Origin: Chryseosolibacter sp039917935
GTDB taxonomy: Bacteria > Bacteroidota > Bacteroidia > Cytophagales > Cyclobacteriaceae
Reading direction: 5' to 3'
Assembly: GCA_039917935.1 (NCBI GenBank)
Contig: JBDSIM010000324.1
Location: 1 to 12,956, forward strand
Length of the DNA stretch: 12,956 nucleotides
Below are positions 1 through 7,695 of the stretch, one piece after another (position 1 is the stretch's first letter; every line of letters starts with the position of its first letter). The notes under the pieces were generated by a model. The model was not told where the DNA came from. It saw only the letters and a program-made list of their open reading frames with translations, and did not search any database. The translations under genes and the position numbers were made by a program.

Positions 1-97
1 GGTGTACCCTTATCAAAGGGAGAGGACAAACATCGTTTGCATTGATAGGCAGTAGCAAGAAGGGTATAATTCTTTTACCAATGTGAGTTATAAGTGT

Positions 98-105
98 TAT
101 TTTTG
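98..105 (+). promoter_or_regulatory. candidate -7 promoter element for glmM
   Basis: TATTTTTG matches the Bacteroidota sigma-A -7 consensus TAnnTTTG at every fixed position. It lies 29 bases before the GTG start of glmM, which would give a leader of about 20-25 bases. No clear TTTG -33 box is seen at the usual spacing, only a T-rich stretch at 71-76. The rest of the first 134 bases holds no gene I can support. A small perfect hairpin (CCCTT 7-11, loop ATCA, AAGGG 16-20) lies at the left edge without a following T-run. A motif match in AT-rich DNA is weak evidence by itself. Confidence 0.35.
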
Positions 106-134
106 ACCATCCAAATTCAATATTAAAAAAGACC

Positions 135-1541
135 GTGGCGCTAATTAAATCTATTTCAGGTATCAGGGGGACGATAGGTGGGAAGACCGGTGAAAATTTA
201 ACCCCGGTTGATATTGTAAAATACGCGGCAGCCTATGGTATGTTGTTGCTCAAAAATAAGGGAGTCAGGAGGATCATTATTGGACGCGACGCACGGATTT
301 CCGGCGAAATGGTAAATGATCTTGTATGCGCAACCCTTCAGGGATTGGGTATTGATGTGATTGATCTAGGATTATCAACAACACCGACGGTTGAAATGGC
401 AGTAACCATGGAAAAAGCTGGCGGTGGAATTATACTTACCGCGAGTCACAATCCTGTGCAATGGAATGCTTTGAAGCTCCTTAATGAGAACGGAGAATTT
501 ATTTCCGGGCCCCATGGCGAGGAGGTGTTACGGATCGCTGAAGCGGAAGATTTCGATTTTGCCCTGGTAACTAAATTGGGTAAGTATGAAAAAAAGGACG
601 GCTACATTCAGAAGCACATCAGTGAAATCCTGAAACTGCCTCTCGTCGATGTTAAAGCCATTCATAGTCGGGGATTCAGAGTGGTGGTGGATGCGGTAAA
701 TTCCACCGGAGGCATCGCGGTACCCATGTTACTCAGCGCCCTTGGCGTGACCGTTAAAGAACTGCATTGCGAACCTACCGGACATTTTCCCCATAATCCG
801 GAACCCCTGCCTGAACACCTGACAGACATTACCAGGGAGGTCGTCAAAGGAAAATATGATCTCGGAATCGTCGTTGACCCGGATGTTGACAGGCTTGCGA
901 TGGTATGCGAAGATGGTTCGCCTTTCGGCGAAGAGTACACGTTGGTTGCTGTTGCAGATTATGTGTTGAATAACGGCACTAAGAAGAATGGAAACACCGT
1001 TTCAAATCTCTCCAGCACAAGGGCCCTACAGGACATTACGGAAAAAGCAGGCGGACAATATTTTGCAGCGGCCGTTGGGGAAGTAAATGTTGTTCAGGTG
1101 ATGAAAGATAATAATGCCGTGATCGGTGGGGAGGGCAATGGAGGAGTCATTTACCCGGATTTGCATTTCGGCCGTGATGCCCTTGTCGGGATTGCCTTAT
1201 TTCTTACCCATCTCGCAAAATTAAAAATTAGTGCTTTGCGTTTGCGAATGAGGTATCCGAATTATTTTATCTCGAAAAACAAGATTGAACTCACCCGGGA
1301 TATTAACGTGGATAAGATCCTGGACCACATAAAAAAGAAATACCAGAAGCAGCCCATCAATTCTGTGGATGGCGTTCGAATCGAGTTTGATAAGGAATGG
1401 GTCCACCTTCGAAAATCAAACACAGAGCCGATCATCCGCATATACGCGGAATCTGATATGGAAGCCAAAGCCGACCACCTGGCAAAAAAAATAATGGCCG
1501 ACATCAAAGAAATCATTTCCGAAAAATTAATGAAGAAGTGA
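135..1541 (+). CDS. glmM: phosphoglucosamine mutase GlmM
   Basis: This cytoplasmic enzyme of the alpha-D-phosphohexomutase family interconverts glucosamine-6-phosphate and glucosamine-1-phosphate, feeding UDP-GlcNAc synthesis for peptidoglycan and lipopolysaccharide. All four family signatures are visible in the 468-residue product. They are the phosphoserine loop TASHNP (catalytic Ser104), the metal-binding loop DPDVDR (Asp248, Asp250, Asp252), the sugar-binding loop GEGNGG (332-337), and the C-terminal phosphate-binding loop RKSNTEP (426-432). The length is normal for the family. The start is GTG at 135; the protein opens with LIKSISGIRGTIG, as expected for the family, so no earlier start is needed. 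There is no Shine-Dalgarno, only an A-rich stretch before the start. A phosphomannomutase or phosphoglucomutase role cannot be excluded by motif alone, but this form is the usual Bacteroidota GlmM. The cysteine desulfurase starts 7 bases downstream, so the two are probably co-transcribed. Confidence 0.93.
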   Translation: MALIKSISGIRGTIGGKTGENLTPVDIVKYAAAYGMLLLKNKGVRRIIIGRDARISGEMVNDLVCATLQGLGIDVIDLGLSTTPTVEMAVTMEKAGGGIILTASHNPVQWNALKLLNENGEFISGPHGEEVLRIAEAEDFDFALVTKLGKYEKKDGYIQKHISEILKLPLVDVKAIHSRGFRVVVDAVNSTGGIAVPMLLSALGVTVKELHCEPTGHFPHNPEPLPEHLTDITREVVKGKYDLGIVVDPDVDRLAMVCEDGSPFGEEYTLVAVADYVLNNGTKKNGNTVSNLSSTRALQDITEKAGGQYFAAAVGEVNVVQVMKDNNAVIGGEGNGGVIYPDLHFGRDALVGIALFLTHLAKLKISALRLRMRYPNYFISKNKIELTRDINVDKILDHIKKKYQKQPINSVDGVRIEFDKEWVHLRKSNTEPIIRIYAESDMEAKADHLAKKIMADIKEIISEKLMKK

Positions 1542-1548
1542 TCCTGTT

Positions 1549-2694
1549 ATGAATATTTATTTAGATAATGCTGCCACCACTCCCCTGGATCCGGAAGTCT
1601 TCGAAGCCATGAAACCTTTTATGCTTGAGCATTTCGGAAATCCTTCTTCTACCCATTCGTATGGCAGAAAGGTAAAGGCTGCCATAGAATCTGCGCGAAA
1701 AAAAGTAGCAGAGCTGTTAAACTGTACACCCGGAGAAATTATTTTTACATCCGGTGGAACAGAGGCTGATAACACCATCCTGGTTAGCGCACTGCAAACT
1801 TATGGGATAAACAACATCATCACTTCACCGATTGAACACCATGCGGTAACCCATACGTTAGAGAATCTGCAAAAGCAAGGTGCTATTCGCCTGCATATGG
1901 TAAAACTCGATAAAAAAGGTCACGTGGATTTGGATCACCTCGAGGTGCTCCTGAAAAAGAATCCGAATGCTCTTGTTTCCCTCATGCAGGCCAATAACGA
2001 AATCGCGAATGTGCTGGATATGGAGAGGGTTAGCGAATTGTCAGCCATGTACAACGGGTATTTCCATTCAGATACCGTTCAGGCGGTAGGTCATTTTCGA
2101 CACGATCTGAAAAAAACGAAAGTACATGGTATTACCGCGGCAGCGCATAAGTTTCATGGTCCGAAAGGAATTGGTTTCATGTTTATTCGACGTGATAAAA
2201 AAATTCATCCGTTTCTTCACGGAGGTTCTCAGGAACGCAACATGCGGGGCGGGACGGAAAATGTGTATGGCATTATCGGACTTTCGAAAGCTTTGGAAAT
2301 TGCTTACCGCGATATGGATGAACACGCAGCTTACATTAAGAAACTGAAATCGCGGATGATAGAAAAACTTAAATCCACCATATCCGGGGTGTCTTTTAAC
2401 GGCGACTCGGAAAATTTAGAGAAAAGCCTGTACACTGTTTTGAATGTAAGCTTACCTGAATCGGAAGAAAATAACATGCTGTTGTTCAATCTTGATTTAC
2501 AAGGGATTTCCGCTTCCGGTGGAAGCGCTTGCTCCAGTGGCGCGACCACAGGTTCACATGTTTTAAGCGCGCTCTATCCCGGGTCAAAAAGAGGCGCCAT
2601 TCGATTTTCTTTCAGCAAATACAATACAATTGATGAGATTGATGCTACGGTGACTAAGCTTGCAGAGCTCTCCGGAGTCTTGAGTAGAACTTAA
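1549..2694 (+). CDS. cysteine desulfurase (NifS/IscS family)
   Basis: This PLP-dependent class-V aminotransferase-fold enzyme converts L-cysteine to L-alanine and leaves a persulfide on an active-site cysteine. The sulfur goes to Fe-S cluster assembly or thio-cofactors. The 381-residue protein starts with YLDNAATTP, typical of the family. It has the cofactor-stacking His98 (EHHAV), the PLP-contacting HSDTVQAVG (Asp175, Gln178), and the Schiff-base Lys201 in AAAHKFHGPKG. The persulfide-forming Cys328 sits in the mobile loop SGGSACSSG. All catalytic residues are therefore present. The class (IscS, NifS or a tRNA-thiolation partner) cannot be fixed, because no scaffold gene (iscU, sufU) lies beside it. 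The ATG at 1549 is 7 bases after the glmM stop, which implies one operon and possibly translational coupling. It converges with the downstream aminotransferase gene across 54 bases. Confidence 0.93.
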   Translation: MNIYLDNAATTPLDPEVFEAMKPFMLEHFGNPSSTHSYGRKVKAAIESARKKVAELLNCTPGEIIFTSGGTEADNTILVSALQTYGINNIITSPIEHHAVTHTLENLQKQGAIRLHMVKLDKKGHVDLDHLEVLLKKNPNALVSLMQANNEIANVLDMERVSELSAMYNGYFHSDTVQAVGHFRHDLKKTKVHGITAAAHKFHGPKGIGFMFIRRDKKIHPFLHGGSQERNMRGGTENVYGIIGLSKALEIAYRDMDEHAAYIKKLKSRMIEKLKSTISGVSFNGDSENLEKSLYTVLNVSLPESEENNMLLFNLDLQGISASGGSACSSGATTGSHVLSALYPGSKRGAIRFSFSKYNTIDEIDATVTKLAELSGVLSRT

Positions 2695-2705
2695 AAGCGT
2701 ATTTA

Positions 2706-2743
2706 TCCTGAGAATTTATTATTCTTAAAATCCCGGGACAGGA
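2706..2743. terminator. weak hairpin in convergent gap
   Basis: The 54-base gap between the two convergent genes contains nested inverted repeats. AGAAT (2711-2715) and ATTCT (2721-2725) enclose the loop TTATT, and an outer pair TCCTG (2706-2710) and CAGGA (2739-2743) surrounds them, with an unpaired segment 2726-2738. The position suits a shared terminator. The stems are short and AT-rich and there is no clean T-run on either side, so the call is tentative. Confidence 0.25.
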
Positions 2744-2748
2744 AGGTG

Positions 2749-3885
2749 TCACACAACTTCATCAAAGGCTTTCGTAAACAATTTCATTTCCTCTAGTGTG
2801 CCAATACTGACGCGGCACCACGGTTTGTTCCTAAAATCCCACACACGGATGCCAATTCCTTTTTCGGCAAGCTTTCTCATAATCTCACCGGGAGCGGAGG
2901 GGGCATCGAACATGACGAAATTGGTAAAAGACTTCCCGTAAAATATTTTATTCCTTTCGAGGTAATCCGTTAAATGTTTCCGGGCAATGTTATTTTTTGT
3001 GCGCGATAAATCCATAAAAGCGGTATCCCCAAGCGATGCCGTGGCAGCTGCAAGGCCCATTTGATTGGTTGGAATACCCGGGTGGTGCCTTCCAATTTTT
3101 TTGATCGTATCAGGCTTCGCAACGATGTAGCCTATGCGCAAACCGGCCAGGCCATATATTTTGGAAAAAGTTTTAGAAACAATAACGTTTTTATCTTGTT
3201 TGACCAGGTCCATCATGGAAATCTGCTGCGCGGGCGCCAGGAATTCCAGATACGCCTCATCCGAAAACACGGGCACTTTCTGTGACACCTCTTCGCAAAA
3301 TGACCTCACTATTCCAGGGTCCACGAATGTTCCGGTGGGGTTATTTGGATTGCATATAAAAACCAATTTCGTGTTTTGATCGACCCGCGAAGCCAGCACC
3401 TGATAATCAATTTCCAGTTTGTCATTCAGATCTACCTTATCCCAAACAGCGGTATAAATCGATGCATAATTCATCAGCATCGGAAAAGTAGGGTTGGGGG
3501 ACAAGATTGCCCCTTCCTCCACACCGAAAGCAGATCCTGTGGCGCAAAGCAGATCACTCGATCCGGCCCCGACCAAAATATGATCTGGTGTGACACCCTC
3601 TTTGGAGGCAAGCAATTGCTTGAATTCAGAAACCGCTTGAAACGGATAACGGTTAGATTCCGAAATACTCTGCAATATTGCTTTCCGCGCTTTATCAGAC
3701 GGTCCGTAAGGGTTTTCATTTGAATCAAGCCTGATATGAATCGGTCCCTTAAATCCCGATGCACGAAACCTGCGTTCCGAATCACTTACCGGGGCGGCCA
3801 TGAGTTGTTCTGATAAACTTCCCCCCAATGGCAAAGTGGCTGAAACCGCCAACACGCGTTTAAGCCAATCTCTTCTGTTATGCAT
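2749..3885 (-). CDS. Tat-exported HisC-like aminotransferase
   Basis: This is a fold-type-I PLP aminotransferase of the class I/II, histidinol-phosphate aminotransferase-like group. The 378-residue protein shows LDSNENPYGP (53-62), the PLP-contacting CNPNNPTG (178-185), SDEAY with Asp209, the Schiff-base Lys242 in SKTFSK, GLRIGY (248-253), and the carboxylate-binding Arg358 in CRVSIG. Unlike cytosolic HisC, it begins with a signal-like leader. This has RR at residues 4-5 followed by DWLKR, a hydrophobic core VLAVSATLPLGG (11-22), and an Ala-rich probable cleavage region near 30-31. That arrangement fits a twin-arginine signal, a plausible route for a folded, PLP-loaded enzyme to the periplasm. 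No other his gene is nearby, so a biosynthetic histidine role is doubtful and the substrate is unknown. The start is ATG at 3883-3885. The family call is firm and the export is inferred. Confidence 0.88.
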   Translation of the reverse strand: MHNRRDWLKRVLAVSATLPLGGSLSEQLMAAPVSDSERRFRASGFKGPIHIRLDSNENPYGPSDKARKAILQSISESNRYPFQAVSEFKQLLASKEGVTPDHILVGAGSSDLLCATGSAFGVEEGAILSPNPTFPMLMNYASIYTAVWDKVDLNDKLEIDYQVLASRVDQNTKLVFICNPNNPTGTFVDPGIVRSFCEEVSQKVPVFSDEAYLEFLAPAQQISMMDLVKQDKNVIVSKTFSKIYGLAGLRIGYIVAKPDTIKKIGRHHPGIPTNQMGLAAATASLGDTAFMDLSRTKNNIARKHLTDYLERNKIFYGKSFTNFVMFDAPSAPGEIMRKLAEKGIGIRVWDFRNKPWCRVSIGTLEEMKLFTKAFDEVV

Positions 3886-4122
3886 ACTAAAAAAATGTTT
3901 TTTAGACCGAAAGGCGGATCCCGAAAATAAAAAAGGACAGTAAAACCGCTGGGCGCGGAAATAATAACATATTGAATAAGGTACGCAATTATCCTCTTTT
4001 TAGCAAGGGCTTTCCATAAAATTTCTGAAAAGTCAGCGCTAAATTATGCTTGGTTTCGAGCGTTTTGAGACCCCAATTCCACGGAAATTACCTGCTGAAT
4101 CTTTCGCCTCATAAATTTTGAT
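3886..4122. other. 237-base gap before the exported aminotransferase
   Basis: This gap separates the stop of the MutS-like gene from the start of the aminotransferase, both on the minus strand, so it should hold the latter's promoter. I see no full TAnnTTTG match on the minus strand. The nearest are imperfect (TATTTTCG and TATTATTT in minus orientation). The only clear structure is the inverted repeat at its right edge. I see no convincing small gene. Confidence 0.4.
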
Positions 4123-4126
4123 TCAG
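4095..4126. repeat. 7-base inverted repeat at the mutS-like stop
   Basis: CTGAATC (4095-4101) and GATTCAG (4120-4126) are perfect reverse complements separated by 18 bases. The right arm covers the stop codon of the MutS-like gene at 4123-4125. On the minus-strand transcript this could fold at the 3' end. There is no T-run after it, so it is not a standard intrinsic terminator. Chance occurrence is possible. Confidence 0.35.
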
Positions 4127-5904
4127 ACAATGATGCCCATCTTCTTCATCAAAAAAGTGGCATTCATTTTCTGGGCCAATCCTGGCTTGAGTTTATAGTC
4201 AAACGACAACTGTTCATTTTCAATATTTGCTTCAAAACAATAATTATAGATCCTGCCTGGGTACACCTTCTCCAAGTCACCAAGCGCGAGATCATGGGTA
4301 GCAATCAGAACAAGACATGAGTGATCCACCAATTGTTTCACAAGCGCTACAGAGCCCGCTTGCTTGTCCGTGGAATTTGTACCCTTTAAAATTTCATCCA
4401 GGAGAATCAGAATATTTTTACCACTCCTTAGTTCATCCATGATCGATTTCAATCTGTCGAGCTCGGCATAAAAATAAGACTGATGGTCTTTCAGGGAATC
4501 GGCTGTGCGCATTCCGGAACGCATTTCAATAAGCGGGCAATCGAATTCTCTGGCACATACAGGAGCACCTGCTAACGACAGCACAACATTTACCCCAAGC
4601 GTTCGGAGGAAGGTGCTTTTACCCGCCATGTTCGCTCCCGTGATGATCATTACAGACTTTTCACGATCCATATGAATATCATTGGATACTCTTTCAGCAG
4701 CTAACAGAAGTGGATGGCTTATATCTTTTGCTGAAAGCCTTTGTTCCTCATTCATCGATGGAAAAATAAATTCCGAATGGTTGAAACAGAAAGTACCCAG
4801 GCTGCTTAACACTTCGGCTTCGCGAACGGTGCTCAGCCAACGCAATAAATGGGATGCACTTTCCGCCTTCCATTTTTCGAGCCTGTAAACACACTGTAAA
4901 TCGTATAATAACAAACCGTTTACTACAAGGTTGGTCATAAAGTTCATACGCGCATCAAAGGCGCTCATCAGGGAAGCGAGTTGATTAATCTTATTATCGG
5001 CTTCCCCAGCCTGGCTCCCTAACCGGTTCATTAGTGCCGACGAAAAATTTTCTTTTCTGATATAACAGAGAATGCCTGCATATTTTTGGAGTGTATGCTT
5101 CTTGCGGCTTATATATTCATGGAATGCGTTAACCTGTTTTAAACGAAAACCTACTAATCCCCATTGCAGGCCTGCGGCAAGGAAGGCATACCCGGCAACA
5201 CCCTCAATAAAAATCGCTGCTATAACGAGGCTTAATGTAAGGATGGGGAGAACCGTCAGGATAATCCTGTAGAAATTTTTTCCATAAATGAATGATGGTT
5301 GTTGTAACCACTGTTTCAGTTGTTGCTCGTCCTGGGGCTGCTCATCAATCTGCATACCCAACGCCTGGATCTCGTGCCGAAAATCAAACTTCTTTCCTAA
5401 CTCGCGAACGGCCTCCTGGTTACTCTTTATTTCGTCAATAGAATTCGGGGCCGATGATAACCTGTCAGCCATCCATTGCTTTCCTCCCCGAGCGGTAATT
5501 CTGTTTACATATTGAAAAAGGGAGCCTTCGCCAAAAATATCCAGATCGTGCGTAAAGGGGTGATGTGTATTCATAAATTCCGCCCCTGTATTGAAATTGG
5601 TGAAATTTCCGTTTAGCGCCTCAAGTTCATTTGACTGGATTTTCAAAAGATTATCAAGGTGGATTTTGTTATCAAATAAAGCGGCGTGTTTACGTACTAA
5701 GACGATAAATCCAAAAAGAATGAATGGCAACGCATAGAGAAAATAATGATTCGTAAAGCCAAAGTACAGTAATGCCAGGAAAATAAGGGCGACTGTAAGC
5801 CGAACGTTTGAAACCACATTGATATTCTGGTTAATGTTCTTTAAGGCGGCAGTGAAGTGTGATTTCTTATGCTCGTAAAAATCGCGGAGTTCGGTTTGTT
5901 TCAT
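4123..5904 (-). CDS. membrane-anchored MutS-like ATPase
   Basis: The C-terminal part is a clear MutS-family ATPase: Walker A GANMAGKST (423-431), Walker B ILLDE (Asp503, Glu504) followed by ILKGTNS, and the ATHD His switch (His537). Residues 129-170 resemble the start of the MutS core (lever) domain. The product has 593 residues against more than 800 for canonical MutS and lacks the N-terminal mismatch-recognition domain. In its place are two predicted membrane helices (about 34-50 and 55-70), and a second hydrophobic pair (about 212-232 and 235-253) interrupts the core. Four helices would leave both soluble parts in the cytoplasm. Mismatch recognition is unlikely, and the function of this MutS-related family is not known to me. 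The gene starts at ATG 5902-5904, 9 bases after the methionine sulfoxide reductase stop, so the two are probably co-transcribed. Confidence 0.88.
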   Translation of the reverse strand: MKQTELRDFYEHKKSHFTAALKNINQNINVVSNVRLTVALIFLALLYFGFTNHYFLYALPFILFGFIVLVRKHAALFDNKIHLDNLLKIQSNELEALNGNFTNFNTGAEFMNTHHPFTHDLDIFGEGSLFQYVNRITARGGKQWMADRLSSAPNSIDEIKSNQEAVRELGKKFDFRHEIQALGMQIDEQPQDEQQLKQWLQQPSFIYGKNFYRIILTVLPILTLSLVIAAIFIEGVAGYAFLAAGLQWGLVGFRLKQVNAFHEYISRKKHTLQKYAGILCYIRKENFSSALMNRLGSQAGEADNKINQLASLMSAFDARMNFMTNLVVNGLLLYDLQCVYRLEKWKAESASHLLRWLSTVREAEVLSSLGTFCFNHSEFIFPSMNEEQRLSAKDISHPLLLAAERVSNDIHMDREKSVMIITGANMAGKSTFLRTLGVNVVLSLAGAPVCAREFDCPLIEMRSGMRTADSLKDHQSYFYAELDRLKSIMDELRSGKNILILLDEILKGTNSTDKQAGSVALVKQLVDHSCLVLIATHDLALGDLEKVYPGRIYNYCFEANIENEQLSFDYKLKPGLAQKMNATFLMKKMGIIV

Positions 5905-5913
5905 CCTAATAGA

Positions 5914-6396
5914 CTACAGTAAGCGTTCAATAATTCTCGCTACTTTTTCCAGGGCCTGACGGTCAGCTTCATCGAAATCCTGAAGCCTGTCGCTGTCAAC
6001 ATCCAGCACCAGGGCCACCTCATTGTTTTTGAACGCTGGCAATACAATTTCGGATTTTGAGGCGGAATTGCATGAAATGTGGCCGGGAAACTCATCGACG
6101 TTCGGAACCAAAATAGTTTTTTTATCCCTCCATGCTGCTCCACAAACCCCTTTGCCAAAATCGATCCGTGTACAGGCGACAGGTCCCTGAAAGGGTCCTA
6201 ATACCAATTGATTTTCCCTGACCAGATAAAATCCTACCCAAAAGAAATTCATCGTCTGCTTAAGGGCAGCTGCGATGTTTGAAAGATTGGCAATGAAATC
6301 TTTTTCGTCGGCTACCAGCGACTCAATTTGTGGGATGAGGGTGTGATAACGCTCTTTTTTAATATTTGATGTTGATATAAGAAGCTCTTCAGCCAT
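5914..6396 (-). CDS. msrC: free methionine-(R)-sulfoxide reductase (GAF)
   Basis: This is a small cytosolic GAF-domain enzyme that reduces free L-methionine-(R)-sulfoxide, repairing oxidised methionine. The 160-residue reading has the three family cysteines in their usual contexts: Cys75 in ACTRI, Cys85 in GVCGAA and Cys109 in HISCNSAS. It also has the FFWVGFY strand (51-57) and the closing VLDVDSDRLQDFDEAD stretch. All three cysteines being present supports an active reductase rather than a sensory GAF domain. I chose the ATG at 6394-6396 because family members begin just before the KKERYHTLIPQIESL helix. An in-frame TTG at 6460-6462 would add 22 residues with no family counterpart. The stop is 9 bases before the MutS-like start. 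The 114-base gap back to ribD has a small inverted repeat (6436-6440 and 6447-6451) but no clear promoter. Confidence 0.9.
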   Translation of the reverse strand: MAEELLISTSNIKKERYHTLIPQIESLVADEKDFIANLSNIAAALKQTMNFFWVGFYLVRENQLVLGPFQGPVACTRIDFGKGVCGAAWRDKKTILVPNVDEFPGHISCNSASKSEIVLPAFKNNEVALVLDVDSDRLQDFDEADRQALEKVARIIERLL

Positions 6397-6510
6397 GTCT
6401 TCAACTTGTTTGTTAAAACTAATACGGGTTCTTCCGGTTACGAATATAACCAACAAACGCAATGAATGGTTGCCGGTGAATTAGGGAACTACCAAAACCG
6501 TTTGCATAGA

Positions 6511-7581
6511 TTAATATGTCGGTTTGAAGATCCTAAGCTGGTCCGCTTTCAGTTTGTATTCAGTTTGCAACGTACCGGTTAAACGGGGGGCAGGAATGCC
6601 GGTGTTAAATTTCTGGGGGGAAATAAAAATCCTTGCCTCGTCCCACATTTTTTTTTCTATAAAGCTCTTCAGGATTTGGCCACCGCCCTCGACGATTACT
6701 GATTGAATCTGCTGGTCGAACATATGTTGAATCATGGATTCAAAAAAATTCTCTTTCTCTAACTGCACAAACCTTAAATTCTTATAGGCTTCATCTTTAA
6801 TAGTATTGTAGCAAATAGTTTTTTGTTCATGGTTAAAAAGATGCTGGTTGGAACCCAGCTTGAGAAAGCGGTCAATAACAACGCGAACTGGGTTTCGTCC
6901 ACTCCAATCCCTTACGTTCAGATTCGGATAATCATGCCAGGCGGTGCCCGAGCCAACCAAAACGGCATCGTCTTCTGACCTCCATTTGTGCACCAGTTGT
7001 CGTGAATAATCATCACTGATCCATCGGGAATCATTGTTAATTCTCGCGATGAATCCATCGGACGTTTCCGCCCATTTTAAAATAATATACGGTCTTTTTT
7101 TTTCGATATAAGTAAAAAAACGTTTATTGAGCTCCAGCCCTTCTTTCAAAAGTATATCGGTAATCACAGAAATCCCCGCACTGCGTAATTTTTCTATACC
7201 CGCACCCGCGACCAGGGGGTTTATATCAAGGTTTGCAATAATCACCTTTTGCAACTGGTGCGCTATAATAAGATCGGCACAGGGGGGCGTTTTGCCCGTA
7301 TGGGAACAAGGCTCAAGGTTAACATATAAGGTACTCGCTTTCAGAAGTCCCTTATCTTTTACTGCCTGTAAAGCATTTACCTCTGCATGGGCCTCACCGT
7401 ATTTTTTATGCCACCCTTCCCCAATAATTTTTTCTCCATGAACAATAACACAACCTACCAATGGATTAGGACTCGCATATCCCCGACCATATAAGGCAAG
7501 CTCCATCGCCCGTTTCATAAAGATTTCATGAGAATGGGTTATTGGCATATCCATCATTTGTTGGATCTTTTCGATCTCCAT
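6511..7581 (-). CDS. ribD: bifunctional riboflavin biosynthesis protein RibD
   Basis: This cytosolic enzyme carries out two consecutive riboflavin steps: deamination of the pyrimidine intermediate derived from GTP, then NADPH-dependent reduction of its ribosyl side chain. The deaminase half has the zinc site HAEVNA (His65, Glu67) and PCSHTGKTPPC (Cys92, Cys101), with ASPNPLVGC at 36-44. The reductase half starts near 163 and shows KWAETSDG (169-176), SRWISD, VGSGTAWHDYPNL and VEGGGQIL (297-304). Both halves are complete in 356 residues. The start is uncertain. ATG 7579-7581 gives about 20 residues before the conserved MKRAMELA helix, and in-frame ATGs at 7546-7548 and 7516-7518 would be closer to the usual family start. 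No FMN riboswitch is visible upstream. It is divergent from prmC, a pairing I recall from other Bacteroidota genomes. Confidence 0.94.
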   Translation of the reverse strand: MEIEKIQQMMDMPITHSHEIFMKRAMELALYGRGYASPNPLVGCVIVHGEKIIGEGWHKKYGEAHAEVNALQAVKDKGLLKASTLYVNLEPCSHTGKTPPCADLIIAHQLQKVIIANLDINPLVAGAGIEKLRSAGISVITDILLKEGLELNKRFFTYIEKKRPYIILKWAETSDGFIARINNDSRWISDDYSRQLVHKWRSEDDAVLVGSGTAWHDYPNLNVRDWSGRNPVRVVIDRFLKLGSNQHLFNHEQKTICYNTIKDEAYKNLRFVQLEKENFFESMIQHMFDQQIQSVIVEGGGQILKSFIEKKMWDEARIFISPQKFNTGIPAPRLTGTLQTEYKLKADQLRIFKPTY

Positions 7582-7695
7582 GTGTTCGCTACGCTCTCTT
7601 CATCTGAGCTAATTCAAAAAAAATTCGTTGCCATTCCAGTCTAAGATATTAATCTTGTTATACGGTCGACTTAATTGTGTACTTCTGTCAAAGCT
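7582..7695. promoter_or_regulatory. divergent ribD / prmC intergenic region
   Basis: This 114-base gap must carry the start signals for both divergent genes. On the plus strand, TAATTGTG (7672-7679) and TACTTCTG (7680-7687) each differ from TAnnTTTG by one base. TTG at 7655-7657 could act as a -33 box only for the second, at an overlong spacing. On the minus strand an A-run at about 7616-7623 is the main feature. No riboswitch-like multi-stem structure is apparent. The assignment rests on gene orientation more than on motifs. Confidence 0.35.

Noticed and set aside
64..69. TATAAT sequence upstream of glmM, resembling an E. coli -10 box
   Set aside because: No -35 partner lies at the right spacing, and the inferred host uses the TAnnTTTG element, which occurs closer to the start at 98-105.
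3376..3723. 115-codon plus-strand reading frame within the exported aminotransferase gene
   Set aside because: It lies wholly antisense to a gene with clear catalytic motifs, and its translation shows no recognisable family features.
6397..6462. 22-residue N-terminal extension of the methionine sulfoxide reductase from a TTG codon
   Set aside because: The family begins near the internal ATG at 6394-6396, and the extension has no family counterpart.
7675..7695. TTG-started extension of PrmC
   Set aside because: Seven extra residues with no family support; the ATG at 7696 fits the usual N-terminus.
7582..7695. FMN riboswitch upstream of ribD
   Set aside because: The gap is short and I see no conserved multi-stem RFN-type segments.
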